Source: CALVLD01 sp964467585 (lineage in GTDB: Bacteria; Bacillota; Clostridia; Christensenellales; CAG-138). Taken from it: a DNA stretch of 64,000 nt. The stretch covers positions 1 to 64,000 of the forward strand of contig CAYXRF010000007.1 of the NCBI GenBank assembly GCA_964467585.1, read 5' to 3'. Every line of letters starts with the position of its first letter. The first letter of the stretch is position 1. Below the pieces are notes generated by a model. It was given only the letters and a program-made list of their open reading frames with translations, was not told the origin of the DNA and made no database searches. This document shows positions 9,201-17,733 of this stretch, one piece after another. The translations under genes and the position numbers were made by a program.

Positions 9201-12200
9201 ATATTTTCACTTTCGGGCAGGCTCATCACATAGTTGTAAACATCCTGAAGCGTGCCTGTGCCGTCGGAATACTCCGCAGTGTGGCTGTGAAGCTGACCGA
9301 AATAGAAGCCGTATGTAGGCTCGCCAACGGTGAACGTCCAGCTGTAGCTTACGGATACGGAGTCCGCACGGGTGATCACAACGGTTGCTGTGTATTTGGC
9401 GTCCGCAAGGTCGTCGGCATAGCTGAATGTTGCAACGCTGCCTTCGATTGCGGTTGTGCCATCAACGCCCTCAATTGTAATCTCCGCCGTGGGAGCTTCG
9501 CCCGCGTTGGCAAACGTTACGCTGATAACGGGGTGCTTGTCCTCATATGTGGCGCTGTTCGCCAAAGGACTGACCTCGACTATCTGGGGAAGGTCGTTAA
9601 CCGTGACAACAGCGTTATCGCCGGTTGCAAGCCCGTTGGTATCGGTTGCAAGGAAGCTGAGCGCTATCTCGCTTGTGCCTGTAACGATAGCCGTGCCGGG
9701 GATTGTTGCCTGATACTTGTAGTTGGTGGTGTTGAAAACCATTTCAACATCGGTATCCACGCCGCCGATGGTGTATGTCATCACAACGGAGGCAATACCG
9801 TAATCATCGTTTACAACGATTGCAACGTTGTAATCCACGCCGACCTCGGCCGCAAGGAATGTGGGCAGAGTGATTGTGGGAGCTTTATTTTCGCCATAGT
9901 ACTCGCCGCCCCTGAGCTGGTCTGTTGAGGAATACTTGCTGAGGCAAACCGCAAGGTCAACAATCTCGCCCGCCGTAACGCTGTAAGCAGTGTACGGAAC
10001 GGCGCGATATATGCCCATCTGGGCGCCGTTGCAGTCTGTAACGTAGGTTGTGCCGTTATCGTTATATGCGCCGAGCGTTACGTCATAAACAATGATATAC
10101 TCGCTGAGCAAATCCGCCTTGTTCGCAAGCACCTCGCTGAAATCGCTGAAGGGCTGCGCGGCAATGCGCTCCGCATTGTAAAGCATCTGAACGGAGGTTG
10201 CGCTCTGCACCTGAGGAACACCGCCGTATGTGGTTTTTGTTGCGGTGATGAGAAGAACGTCGCCAAGCTGATAGTCGTCAAGAGAGTTATACATCTGAAT
10301 GCCGACTATCTCGCCGCTGACAATATCCTCAAGTATGGCGGAGTTGTTGGAATCATAATTGCCGAAGCGGTACACAAGCTGACCTATGAATGTGCACTCG
10401 GTTGAATCGGCAAGCGCAAGAACCTCGGGGATGGACAGAACGCCCTCTGTGAAATAGGAGCCGCCGTCCTCGATTGGGTCTGTGAACACAACGTGCTCTC
10501 TTATGCCTTCCGCATCCGCAACGCGAAGCTGAGGAGCATTGTAGCAGGAGACTATCGCCGTGACGTCAACGCAGTCACCCTCGACAAAATCCGTCTCGGG
10601 AATGCGATAGATGTTAACGGTGGATTCGCCCTGTGTGAGGGTTGTAGAGCCGGACGTGTTGATTGCGCCCAGTATGCCGCCTTCAATCTTGACGCGCTTG
10701 CACATATAATCCGCGGGAGCGGCAAGCAGAGCGGCAATTTCAACCGTTTCAAGAGGAAGTGCGTTGCCGTTGGATATTATCGAAAATACCTCGGCGTTTG
10801 TCGGGTCAACTCCCGAAAGCTCGGGCAGACCGTTGTATGCCGCACGCGTGCCCGTAACCTCAACCATATCGCCTATCGCAACGGTTTCGGAAGCGGCTGT
10901 GAGATAAATGTCAATAGCGCCCGTGGCGTCCTGAATGTAGACGTTGCGCCCATCGACAAATGTTACAACGCCGCGAACGGTAAGACCTGTCGCGCCCGTT
11001 TCGGCGGCAAGAGCCTCCGCTATTGTGATGTAAGAAAGCGTCTGCTGAACGTAATCGGTTGTTGCTCCGTTTCTGAGCTGAACCGTTGCGTTGTAGCGCG
11101 AAGCGCAGCCGTAAACATCCACAACATCGCCCTCAACAACCCCGTCCGGATAGGTCGCCGCACGATAAATGGGCAGGCTGCCCGTGGCGTCCGTTACGGT
11201 AGTTGAGCCGTTGGAGTTGTATGCGCCGAGTGTTGCGTCCTTTATGACGACATACTCGGAAACATAGGCTGTGATATTTGCGGTGATTTCGGCAATTGTA
11301 ACCTCCTGCGCCGCCATAGGCTCGGCGTCGTCAAGAGCGACGACTGCCGTGACGCTTGAAAGCTGACGAACAAGACCGTAATCGCCCACCGTGCCGGTGA
11401 CGGCGACTATCGCACCGACCTCATACAGAGCGGTGTTGGTATAGTCGTATACCTGCAGACCGATTATCTCGTTATCAACAACATCGCCAAGCAGTATGCT
11501 GTTGATTGAGCCGTAATTGCCGAACAGGTATGTAACCTGACCGACAACGGTAACGGTTGTGCCGGTTGTCGTCATTGCAAGAACCTGCTCGATTGTGGTG
11601 TAGTCCGGATAATCCGCAGGGTCAATAGGATCGGGAATGGGTACGATAACCTTTACGTCATCAGCAGACGCAACGCGAAGCTGCGCACCGTTGAATGTGG
11701 ATACGACTGCCGTAACATTTATGGTATCACCCTCGATGGCGTCTGTCGCGGGAATCTTATATATGTTGATACTGCTCTCGTCCTGTGTGATAGGCGTGGA
11801 GCCTGCCGTGTTGACAGCGCCGATTGTCGCGCCGACAATCTCAATGCGCTCACACATGTAGGCTTCCGGAGCGGCAAGCAGCTCCGCGATTGTGACCGTT
11901 TCACACGGGAGCGCGTTTCCGCTTGAAAGTATGGCAAACGCCGTTTCGGAAGCGCCGTCTATGCCCGAAAGCTCCGGCAGACCATAGTATGCCGCACGCG
12001 TACCGACAGCCATTACCTGATCGCCAAGCGCAAGCGCGGTGGGTACCGAGCCGCTGTTGAGATAAAGGTCAATGCCCGCGGTGGCGTCCTGAATGTAGAC
12101 GTTGCGTCCGTCGATAAATGTAACGATACCAATGACGCAAATGTCGGTTGTGCCGGTGCTTGCCTCCAAGGCTGCCGCGATGGTGACGTTGGGCTCCGGT

Positions 12201-12868
12201 GTGGGTTCCGGTGTGGGCTCTGCGCCGCCGCCGTTGTTGACGCCGGAGACAACAATGTTGTCAATTCGAAGCGTGCCGCTGGAAGCAGTTGTGCCGCCGT
12301 TTGCGCTGACTGTATCCGTCACAGCAAAGCGAATTGAAAGAGCGGCCGCGTTGCTGCACTCCGCGGGCAGGGCGATGGAAGCCATTGCGCTGCTCCACGT
12401 TGCGCCAACAAGCACTATAGCGGAGCCTTCCACCGTGGTGTAGGTCGTGCCGTCAATGCTGTATTGAACGCTGATGTTCGCGGGCCCCGTATTGGATGCG
12501 CGGAAATCCGCCGAAACCGTAAGGGTATCAAAGCCCTCCGTGTTGACGGTAACCCCGTAATACTTGGGCGACTCCGCAGTCGCGTCGTTCCAGTTGGTGG
12601 AATTAAGGCCGTAGCTGCTGCTGTTTCCTCCAACATATGAGAAGGTCTGATCGCTTTCACGAATGAGAGCTGCGCCGACGTTGCTTACGGAAGCTGTGCT
12701 TGCTATTGCCGTCTGAGACTCAAAATCCCAGCCTGCAAGCGTTTCCGTATCACCAACGCCACGGGCAATCTCAGGGCGCAGCGTTGCCATTGCCGAAAGG
12801 GGCAGCAGCGCAAGCGTCATTATGACCGCCGCAAAAAGCGCGATGGATTTTGTAACGCTTTTTGACAT
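6245..12868 (-). CDS. Giant secreted dockerin protein with OB-like repeats and a PHP metallohydrolase domain
   Basis: The 2,207 residues start with a signal peptide (about 1-28, AMA cleavage region). Next come a jelly-roll-like domain (about 45-210), a Pro-Glu-Pro-Thr linker, and about eight OB-fold-like units arranged as two near-repeats of four (about 230-990; GRNVYIQDAT occurs in both). Ig-like segments follow, then a PHP domain (about 1190-1480) with the metal motifs QLHSHTAEYSDGTG and AITDHSNYF, of the CehA/McbA phosphoesterase type. After that come a glutamine-amidotransferase-like domain (about 1655-1920), two more OB-like units, and a type I dockerin (2148-2207) with two calcium loops, DVNGDGSIDMQDA and DIDGNGEIAIADA. 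It is preceded by AGGAGGA. The dockerin implies attachment to a cohesin scaffold encoded elsewhere. The substrate is unknown; phosphate ester or nucleic acid is only a guess. Confidence 0.85.
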   Translation of the reverse strand: MSKSVTKSIALFAAVIMTLALLPLSAMATLRPEIARGVGDTETLAGWDFESQTAIASTASVSNVGAALIRESDQTFSYVGGNSSSYGLNSTNWNDATAESPKYYGVTVNTEGFDTLTVSADFRASNTGPANISVQYSIDGTTYTTVEGSAIVLVGATWSSAMASIALPAECSNAAALSIRFAVTDTVSANGGTTASSGTLRIDNIVVSGVNNGGGAEPTPEPTPEPNVTIAAALEASTGTTDICVIGIVTFIDGRNVYIQDATAGIDLYLNSGSVPTALALGDQVMAVGTRAAYYGLPELSGIDGASETAFAILSSGNALPCETVTIAELLAAPEAYMCERIEIVGATIGAVNTAGSTPITQDESSINIYKIPATDAIEGDTINVTAVVSTFNGAQLRVASADDVKVIVPIPDPIDPADYPDYTTIEQVLAMTTTGTTVTVVGQVTYLFGNYGSINSILLGDVVDNEIIGLQVYDYTNTALYEVGAIVAVTGTVGDYGLVRQLSSVTAVVALDDAEPMAAQEVTIAEITANITAYVSEYVVIKDATLGAYNSNGSTTVTDATGSLPIYRAATYPDGVVEGDVVDVYGCASRYNATVQLRNGATTDYVQQTLSYITIAEALAAETGATGLTVRGVVTFVDGRNVYIQDATGAIDIYLTAASETVAIGDMVEVTGTRAAYNGLPELSGVDPTNAEVFSIISNGNALPLETVEIAALLAAPADYMCKRVKIEGGILGAINTSGSTTLTQGESTVNIYRIPETDFVEGDCVDVTAIVSCYNAPQLRVADAEGIREHVVFTDPIEDGGSYFTEGVLSIPEVLALADSTECTFIGQLVYRFGNYDSNNSAILEDIVSGEIVGIQMYNSLDDYQLGDVLLITATKTTYGGVPQVQSATSVQMLYNAERIAAQPFSDFSEVLANKADLLSEYIIVYDVTLGAYNDNGTTYVTDCNGAQMGIYRAVPYTAYSVTAGEIVDLAVCLSKYSSTDQLRGGEYYGENKAPTITLPTFLAAEVGVDYNVAIVVNDDYGIASVVMTYTIGGVDTDVEMVFNTTNYKYQATIPGTAIVTGTSEIALSFLATDTNGLATGDNAVVTVNDLPQIVEVSPLANSATYEDKHPVISVTFANAGEAPTAEITIEGVDGTTAIEGSVATFSYADDLADAKYTATVVITRADSVSVSYSWTFTVGEPTYGFYFGQLHSHTAEYSDGTGTLQDVYNYVMSLPESENIDFVAITDHSNYFDTSSNLANFDEVESGTQAANGHSKWYNYTTTIDGFNTLQDNVIFIGGFEMTWSGQYGHMNTFNSVGIASRQNSTYTVQGGAGLVAYYDMIKNYPDTIHQFNHPGTTFGNFDNFGYYDAGADQLITMVEVGNGEGAVGGSAYWPSYEQYTLALDMGWHVAPTNNQDNHKGKWGNSNTARDVIITDNFTEEGIYEAMRNMTMYATEDKNLEIYYSLNDQIMGSIIPDDDENPVEAVNIYVSISDPDGEAIGKVSVIVNGGITAYSQEYTASSAIFEVTLPADYSYYYIRVDQTDGDIAVTAPVWVGEVSKVGINSVSTETIIPVKDEEMTFSTSMYDYEQTEFVVSNVTYSLTIGQNAAVVLDVIENAGTIAVNSELVLTYNFTPTALGEQTFTVTVVGYLGETQMQFAYNYEFEVLDPSELIDIGIDYGHINFYVSGNYAGSDAAFIELCAQNAIRTNYIHAGELTYDNIKDYAMLVLTVPYNGWASVGEANLYTEAEIAAVAEYAANGGNIVLCSKSDRGNPESVAEQAYTISNGLLSAIGTDTTIANGIVVDNVEKANEAYRLYLTSEDNYNYTWNDEPVWLLEDVLETTNNSFSCYNGAPVIAGANAIPVIVGYSTTWGASYTDNFGGSSSYVPVYETDTVVVPMGDVTVMTLETLDAGGWLITSGVTFFSTFEVQVEVENATTLQNSNFQLVMNIINKIIPEPEITPIADVNAADEGIKFTVEGYVTSNASGYDQDTAFFDCIYVQDDTAGINLFPVAGDFHIGQYVRVTGVTGSYNGERELLVTDIEVVGGVEEQIVEPTELTAAEAMSMQYTGTLVKVNGTVESLGYATDGTLETIMVNDGTGSARVFIDGYIMSEYEIDIHVGDTVSAIGLASITVDTEDPNGGYIARIRVRNRTEIVATTPVISYNDVNGDGSIDMQDALIIARHCLGIQEYPAEYIARMDIDGNGEIAIADALLLMRYVLSTVG

Positions 12869-13387
12869 AACTTTTCCTCCTAATTATATTATGTGACGCA
12901 TTTGCGGGGCGGCGAACGATTCTGCCGCGATTCCGCAAGCGTATAAACATACATCCTAATCATAGCACAAATCGTCAACAAACACCATACTAATTTTCGG
13001 TATTTTCGAGGAAACATTAACCATTTTTGTACCCGTGGCATTGAATTTTATTTACATCGCCAAATGCTTTCGGGAAGTGCTGTGTGCGTATTTCTCTGCT
13101 GTTGCAAAAATCGTATGGCGGCATCCCTCCCGCTGCACGCTTTGCGGAGGAGCGTCAGTTGTCACTTTTTAATTTACATATTGCAATTTATAAATAATTG
13201 CCCGCCGCACACAACATATTGTACCAAAACACGAATCAGGATACAAACCTACGAAAAAAGTCGATTGTGTGTTATTGTTTTTCCCCCGCGAATTTGTTAT
13301 TATAACAGCGACAGGAGGCGGGGCCGACGGCTCCGATTTCTTGTTTTTCGCTCCAAACGTGGCATATGAGCATTAGGGGGGATTGCA
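12869..13387. other. Intergenic region between divergent giant surface gene and dnaA
   Basis: This 519-base region holds the ribosome site of the dockerin gene at its left end and GGGGGG before dnaA at its right end. An AT-rich stretch runs about 13165-13290. I found no cluster of TTATCCACA boxes on either strand, so it does not look like a standard oriC despite its place upstream of dnaA. No RNA gene was recognised. A TATAAT-like hexamer lies just upstream of the dockerin ribosome site on the minus strand, without a convincing -35. Confidence 0.5.
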
Positions 13388-14716
13388 ATGTTATCCGCAC
13401 AGGTGGTTTGGACAAGGGCTCTTGAGATCCTTAAAAACGAGATGACGCCGACAAGCTTCAACACATGGGTTAAGGATATTCAACCCATATCTGTTGAGGG
13501 CAATTCGCTTGTGCTTATGGTTCAGAACGACCTTTATCTAAATACGCTGCGCAATTTCTACACTGAGCTTATTACGGGGAGCGTCAACACCGCCAACAAC
13601 ACCAATCTGACAATCAGCTTTATATTGCCCGCGGAGGGTGAGGCGGCGCCCGAAAGGCAAAAGCGTGACGACACTCATCCCAACGGGGAATGCGTCAATC
13701 TTCAGTCGCGCTATACGTTCGACACATTTGTTACCGGTGAGTCCAATCGTTTTGCGCACGCCGCCGCATTGGCTGTTGCGGAAAATCCTTCCGTTGCGTA
13801 CAACCCTCTTTATATATACGGGGGCGTGGGGCTTGGCAAAACCCATCTGCTGCACGCTATCGGCAATTGGCTGCACGGCACGCATCCTGAGTTCAACATA
13901 CTCAGCATTACAAGCGAAACATTTACGAACGACGTTATCAACGCCATACAAACCAACACAAGGCAGCAGCTGCGCGACAAATATCGCAAGGTTGATTTGC
14001 TTCTGGTTGACGATATTCAGTTCATCGCCGGCAAGGAATCCACCGAGATGGAGTTTTTTCACACATTCAACGCCCTGCGCGACGCGGGCAAGCAGATTGT
14101 AATAACCTCCGATAAGCCTCCCAAGGACATTCCGGTGCTTGAGGAGCGTCTGCGCGCACGCTTTATGTGGGGGCTTTTGACTGACATTCAGCCGCCCGAT
14201 ATTGAGACGAGGATTGCCATACTTCGCCGCAAGGCTGCGCGTGACAATATCGACATCACGGAGGATGTGCTTTCGTTCATAGCGGACAGGGTCAACTCCA
14301 ACATTCGTGAGCTTGAGGGCAGCTTTAACCGTGTTGTGGCGTACGCCGATTTTTCAAAAAAGCCTATTACTCTCCCCTTTGCGGAAAGCGTGCTGAAGGA
14401 CTTTACGCCCGGAGGGCAAAAGCCCGCTATATCGCTTGAGCTTATCGCACAGGTTGTGGCAAACTATTTTGATCTTACAATGGAGGAGCTGCTATCCGCC
14501 CGCCGTGAAAAGCGCATAGCCTTCCCTCGGCAGATTGCAATGTACATATCCCGCACGCTTACCGACAGCTCCTATCCGGAGATCGGCAAGTTTTTCGGAG
14601 GCAAGCATTATTCCACAGTTATGTACGGATGTGATCAGATAATTAAAGACCTTGAGGGCAAGCCTGAGGTTTCCACCGCGGTGGACGACATTATCAGCCG
14701 CATAATGAGCGAATAG
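13388..14716 (+). CDS. dnaA: Chromosomal replication initiator DnaA
   Basis: The 442 residues have the usual layout: domain I (about 1-75, ALEILKNEMTPTSFNTWVKD), a short linker, the AAA+ domain (about 105-330) with Walker A GGVGLGKTH (about 144-152), Walker B LLLVDDIQF (about 204-212), an arginine-finger region LEERLRARFMWGL and sensor 2 NIRELEGSFNRV, then DNA-binding domain IV (about 350-442). The AAA+ core looks fully active. The recognition motif is unusual: the normal GGRDHTTV reads GGKHYSTV (404-411), so the Asp, His and first Thr that read the DnaA box in E. coli are His407, Tyr408 and Ser409. The usual neighbour dnaN is absent; convergent acyltransferase genes follow. It may be a divergent main initiator or a paralogue. 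Confidence 0.9.
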   Translation: MLSAQVVWTRALEILKNEMTPTSFNTWVKDIQPISVEGNSLVLMVQNDLYLNTLRNFYTELITGSVNTANNTNLTISFILPAEGEAAPERQKRDDTHPNGECVNLQSRYTFDTFVTGESNRFAHAAALAVAENPSVAYNPLYIYGGVGLGKTHLLHAIGNWLHGTHPEFNILSITSETFTNDVINAIQTNTRQQLRDKYRKVDLLLVDDIQFIAGKESTEMEFFHTFNALRDAGKQIVITSDKPPKDIPVLEERLRARFMWGLLTDIQPPDIETRIAILRRKAARDNIDITEDVLSFIADRVNSNIRELEGSFNRVVAYADFSKKPITLPFAESVLKDFTPGGQKPAISLELIAQVVANYFDLTMEELLSARREKRIAFPRQIAMYISRTLTDSSYPEIGKFFGGKHYSTVMYGCDQIIKDLEGKPEVSTAVDDIISRIMSE

Positions 14717-14820
14717 CGGCATTGGCTTTTTTGTGATATTGTGATGTTGATGATTTTGCTTTGTGTCCGTAAAACGATATGAAGCTATTTTTATTAATAC
14801 GGCAAACAGGTCAAAGCGTT

Positions 14821-15396
14821 TTACTTTGTGTGAAAGCGCATAAGCATTTCACGCTTGAAGTCTGAGCCGAGTATAAAAAACACCGAAGCTACAAGGGCAA
14901 GTGAGAATGCGCCCATAACAACCAACGCCCATCTGTTGGCGTCATGCCAAATGCAAAGCCCCGTTACGGCAACTATGAATGATGCGGCGGAAAGCAAAAG
15001 CATGGGAAACATATTTTGCCTTTGCGTTGTGAGGTCGGTATAGAACAGCAGCGCGCACAGCGTAAGCCCCGAAAAGCATACTATCGGCACAACCCCCCAC
15101 GCCCAGCCCGGGACGAGAAATATATCTATTAAAACAAGCATTATGCACGAATAAGCTACCGTTTTTATTGACTGGCTTATTCTGTTATACTCCACAAGAT
15201 CAGGTGATATAACAAGCGTCCACGCCATGTAAAGCGACCACAGCACAATAACGCTCCACGCCTTGCCGCCCGTAAATATATTGAGAAGCGGGCAAATATA
15301 CGCAGTGAACAGGAACGGTCCCTTCAGCCATCTCAGCACATCGCGCCGCTGTGTTCGCTGCTCCTTTTTTTCGGGATATACCAGATTAATTCGCAT
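14821..15396 (-). CDS. DUF6320-like membrane protein
   Basis: This 191-residue protein has a short basic N-terminus and five to six hydrophobic helices. It overlaps the end of the condensation-type acyltransferase gene upstream by 11 bases and is surely co-expressed with it. Proteins of this size and topology often sit beside alcohol-acetyltransferase-like proteins in Firmicutes and are filed under DUF6320; I assign the family by context and general appearance only. A membrane partner or anchor for the acyltransferase is a reasonable guess. It converges with dnaA, about 100 bases away. Confidence 0.6.
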   Translation of the reverse strand: MRINLVYPEKKEQRTQRRDVLRWLKGPFLFTAYICPLLNIFTGGKAWSVIVLWSLYMAWTLVISPDLVEYNRISQSIKTVAYSCIMLVLIDIFLVPGWAWGVVPIVCFSGLTLCALLFYTDLTTQRQNMFPMLLLSAASFIVAVTGLCIWHDANRWALVVMGAFSLALVASVFFILGSDFKREMLMRFHTK

Positions 15397-16885
15397 GAAG
15401 CTCGCTCCCCTCCGCCTCGACAGGAATGCCGTCCGCCGTCAAAAGCTCGTACAGCTTTTCTTCAAACGTGGGATCGGCCGTCATCTTTGCAATGGACAGC
15501 ACCGCGACCCCTCCAAACGTCACCATTGAACAGCTCACACGATTGGTTATTGCCGTTCCAAGCACAAAATCCATGCTTTCGATATGGCGCGCCATTTCAT
15601 CAGGCAGCTTTACAACCCCAAGGTTTGAAAGAGTGTTGCAAAACAGCTTGTCGCCCAAAAAGCCGTATATCACCTTTGCAACGGGAGCTTTGATTATCAG
15701 CGGAACATAGCGCACCATGCTGACCATTTTTTCGGTTGACGCCATCATCTCGCCCATCGCCTCACGCGAAGCCTTGCGCTGAAGCTGCTCCGTAATGTTG
15801 GGTATCATGCTTGACGGATCTCCTATACTCTCCAAGGGAAGGCGCACACCGCAGTAGAGCGAAAAATTTCTCAATGTGGAGGATGGATAGAACTTGCGCA
15901 TATTGACGGGAACCTGAATGTTTTCTTCCCCGCTTTGAACGTCTGTCGCGGTCTTTCCCGCTATGAACAGCAGCGAAAGCATATATGCGGTTATAGTTGC
16001 GCCGCGCTGCTTTGCGGCGTTGCTCAGCAGCTCCGCATCCATGTTGAAGTGCAGCACCCTGCACGGACGTCTGCGCGAGAGCAGCCCCGTCATCTGCGTT
16101 GCGGAGCGATCCGTAAAGCCTGAGCCCTTTATAGAGCGATCCGCCCTCAAAAACTCGTTAGCCGTCTCCTTGGCGGTGGGTATCTCGTTTATGTTGGGTA
16201 TGCCCTCGGGTATTGCCTGAATATCCCCCGCAAGGCGCAAATATTCCGCAACAAGCGTCTTCAAAAACACCATGCCGCCCGAGCCGTCCGTCAGCACATG
16301 AAAAAACTCCGCACTTATGCGATTGTTAAAGTACACCACGCGGAACGACTGTGAGCCGCTGTGCGATATGGGCATGGGACGGCAGGGAATGTCCGCCTCC
16401 GTCTCTATTGAAAATCTGCGCTTTGCGGTATCCAGATAATGCCAGAAAAAGCCCTTCTTGAGAGTTGTTGCAAAGCATGGAAACCTTTTGATAACAAAAG
16501 TGAGCGCAATCTGCAAAAGCTGAGGCACGACCTCTTTTTTGAGCCGTATGCTCAGGCGAAACACCGCCATCCTGCCATGCTCCATCGAAAGGGGATACAC
16601 CTTTGCGGCGTCGTCAAGCGCAAACCACAGCACGGCGGGACGGGCATAAAAGCCACCGATATTTTTGACCGCAAGCCTTTCAAGCGCAGCGGAAACAGGC
16701 GTGCCGACCGATGCATAGTAGAGTATCGCCGCCTCATAATCGGCAAGCATCCTGTCCTTTTCGTCCCTCGGGAGCGCAAGATGCACCCTTACATCCGCAA
16801 AAAAATCGGAAACAACAGCGTTTTCTTCCGCTGAAAGCGTCTGCATATATTTGTCAAACTCGGTCTGAACCGCTTTTTTCATCAT
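15386..16885 (-). CDS. Condensation/alcohol-acetyltransferase-like protein
   Basis: The 499 residues belong to the chloramphenicol-acetyltransferase-like superfamily that includes condensation domains and WS/alcohol acetyltransferases. The active-site motif is HVLTDGSGG (about residues 198-206), matching H-x3-D-G. A second conserved area, GVRLPLESIGDPSSM, resembles the family's C-terminal lobe. It probably transfers an acyl group to an unknown alcohol or amine. The start is one of two adjacent ATG codons (16885 or 16882) after AGGTGA. It forms a two-gene unit with the overlapping DUF6320-like gene and has no other clues nearby. Confidence 0.65.
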   Translation of the reverse strand: MMKKAVQTEFDKYMQTLSAEENAVVSDFFADVRVHLALPRDEKDRMLADYEAAILYYASVGTPVSAALERLAVKNIGGFYARPAVLWFALDDAAKVYPLSMEHGRMAVFRLSIRLKKEVVPQLLQIALTFVIKRFPCFATTLKKGFFWHYLDTAKRRFSIETEADIPCRPMPISHSGSQSFRVVYFNNRISAEFFHVLTDGSGGMVFLKTLVAEYLRLAGDIQAIPEGIPNINEIPTAKETANEFLRADRSIKGSGFTDRSATQMTGLLSRRRPCRVLHFNMDAELLSNAAKQRGATITAYMLSLLFIAGKTATDVQSGEENIQVPVNMRKFYPSSTLRNFSLYCGVRLPLESIGDPSSMIPNITEQLQRKASREAMGEMMASTEKMVSMVRYVPLIIKAPVAKVIYGFLGDKLFCNTLSNLGVVKLPDEMARHIESMDFVLGTAITNRVSCSMVTFGGVAVLSIAKMTADPTFEEKLYELLTADGIPVEAEGSELHAN

Positions 16886-17102
16886 TCACCTATCTTGGCA
16901 TACTCACACAGCGCATGCCCAAATTGGATGATACTATAACCCGTATAAGAAAGCAAGAAAAGTTCTGTTAACATTTGCGGCAAATTAATGAACAATCTCT
17001 CACGTTTTGCGTTTTGTAAAGCGTTTGCGGCATTGTTCGAGCAGACCTGCCAATTTTCTGTAAAAATCGGCGGATGCGCCCTCGCCACATGGTGAATAAC
17101 GT

Positions 17103-17492
17103 TTAGCCTTGCTTTGTATTCGGCGCGGCTTGCAACCGCGCATGGCGGCATATGGCGTCAAACGTCTCATCGCTTATGTCATGCTCAATTTTACAGGCGT
17201 CCTCCCGAGCGGTCTGCGCGTCAACGCCAATCCGCATGAAAAAATCTGTCAGCAGCTTATGCCGAGAGTATATCCTGCGCGCAATCTCCATGCCCGAGTA
17301 GGTAAGCGTAATGAGGCTGTCTGAATCCATTTTGATGTATCCGCCCTCTTTCAGACGCTTTGTCGCATAGCTTACCGAGGGCTTAGTCACGCCCATATGC
17401 TCCGCAATGTCCAGCGAACGGATGTAACCGTGCTTTTCCTGCATCATAAGCATCGCTTCAAGATAGTCCTCAGAGGATCTGTGTATTTTCAT
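17103..17492 (-). CDS. DtxR-family iron-dependent repressor (short form)
   Basis: The 129 residues hold a winged helix (about 5-60, SLDIAEHMGVTKPSVSYATK) and the metal-binding/dimerisation domain. It lacks the C-terminal SH3-like domain, like MntR. However, the primary site reads C100-K-I-E103-H104, the Cys-x2-Glu-His pattern of iron-sensing DtxR/IdeR, not the acidic pattern of MntR; H78 matches the ancillary His. Fe(II) sensing is therefore likely. The ATG at 17492 fits the family start (MKIHRSSEDYLEAM); the open frame extends 14 codons upstream without support. It is divergent from feoA-feoA-feoB, and palindromes of the TTAG-n-CTAA type occur in its own promoter and before the feo genes, so it should control both. 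Confidence 0.88.
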   Translation of the reverse strand: MKIHRSSEDYLEAMLMMQEKHGYIRSLDIAEHMGVTKPSVSYATKRLKEGGYIKMDSDSLITLTYSGMEIARRIYSRHKLLTDFFMRIGVDAQTAREDACKIEHDISDETFDAICRHARLQAAPNTKQG

Positions 17493-17525
17493 TGTTTGCG
17501 CCGTCCCTTCAATTACATTGACATA

Positions 17526-17543
17526 GGTTAACATATTCTAACC
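17526..17543. promoter_or_regulatory. DtxR-type operator before the repressor gene
   Basis: GGTTAACATATTCTAACC is an imperfect palindrome with GGTTA/TAACC arms, 34 bases upstream of the repressor start. It overlaps a weak TTGCAA-N17-TAACCT promoter on the minus strand, which points to autoregulation. Confidence 0.6.
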
Positions 17544-17582
17544 GTTTTTGCAAGATATACGATTTTTTATTGAAAAAGGGGG

Positions 17583-17611
17583 TTTACACGCTTAGTTAGA
17601 TATGTTAAACT
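17583..17611 (+). promoter_or_regulatory. Candidate promoter for feoA-feoA with overlapping operator half-sites
   Basis: TTTACA (17583-17588), 17 bases, then TAAACT (17606-17611). A weaker palindrome, GTTAGATATGTTAAAC (17595-17610), covers the spacer and -10, as expected for iron repression. Confidence 0.45.
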
Positions 17612-17619
17612 TCCCGTTG

Positions 17620-17635
17620 GTTAGATAACACTAAC
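17620..17635. promoter_or_regulatory. DtxR-type operator
   Basis: GTTAGATAACACTAAC: perfect GTTAG/CTAAC arms around six bases, downstream of the candidate feoA promoter. Confidence 0.55.
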
Positions 17636-17689
17636 TTAATGCTCCGCGGATCGATCGGTAAATGCCGGTCGAAATTTTTGGGGACTGAG

Positions 17690-17705
17690 GTTAGAGGTGT
17701 CTAAC
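17690..17705. promoter_or_regulatory. DtxR-type operator before feoA
   Basis: GTTAGAGGTGTCTAAC: GTTAGA/TCTAAC arms around four bases, 28 bases upstream of the first feoA start codon, in the 5' leader. Confidence 0.65.
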
Positions 17706-17733
17706 AATGATTATGATCGGAGGTGCTTAGCTT

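Noticed and set aside
9098..9928. Long plus-strand open frame opposite the dockerin protein
   Set aside because: It is an antisense frame of a real gene with biased codons; composition and lack of a start signal argue against coding.
6245..12868. Part of a cellulosome
   Set aside because: A dockerin is present but no cohesin, cellulase or carbohydrate-binding module occurs in the window.
13391..13399. TTATCCGCA, one mismatch from a DnaA box, at the start of dnaA
   Set aside because: A single imperfect match inside a coding region without neighbours. With the altered DnaA motif the true box is unknown.
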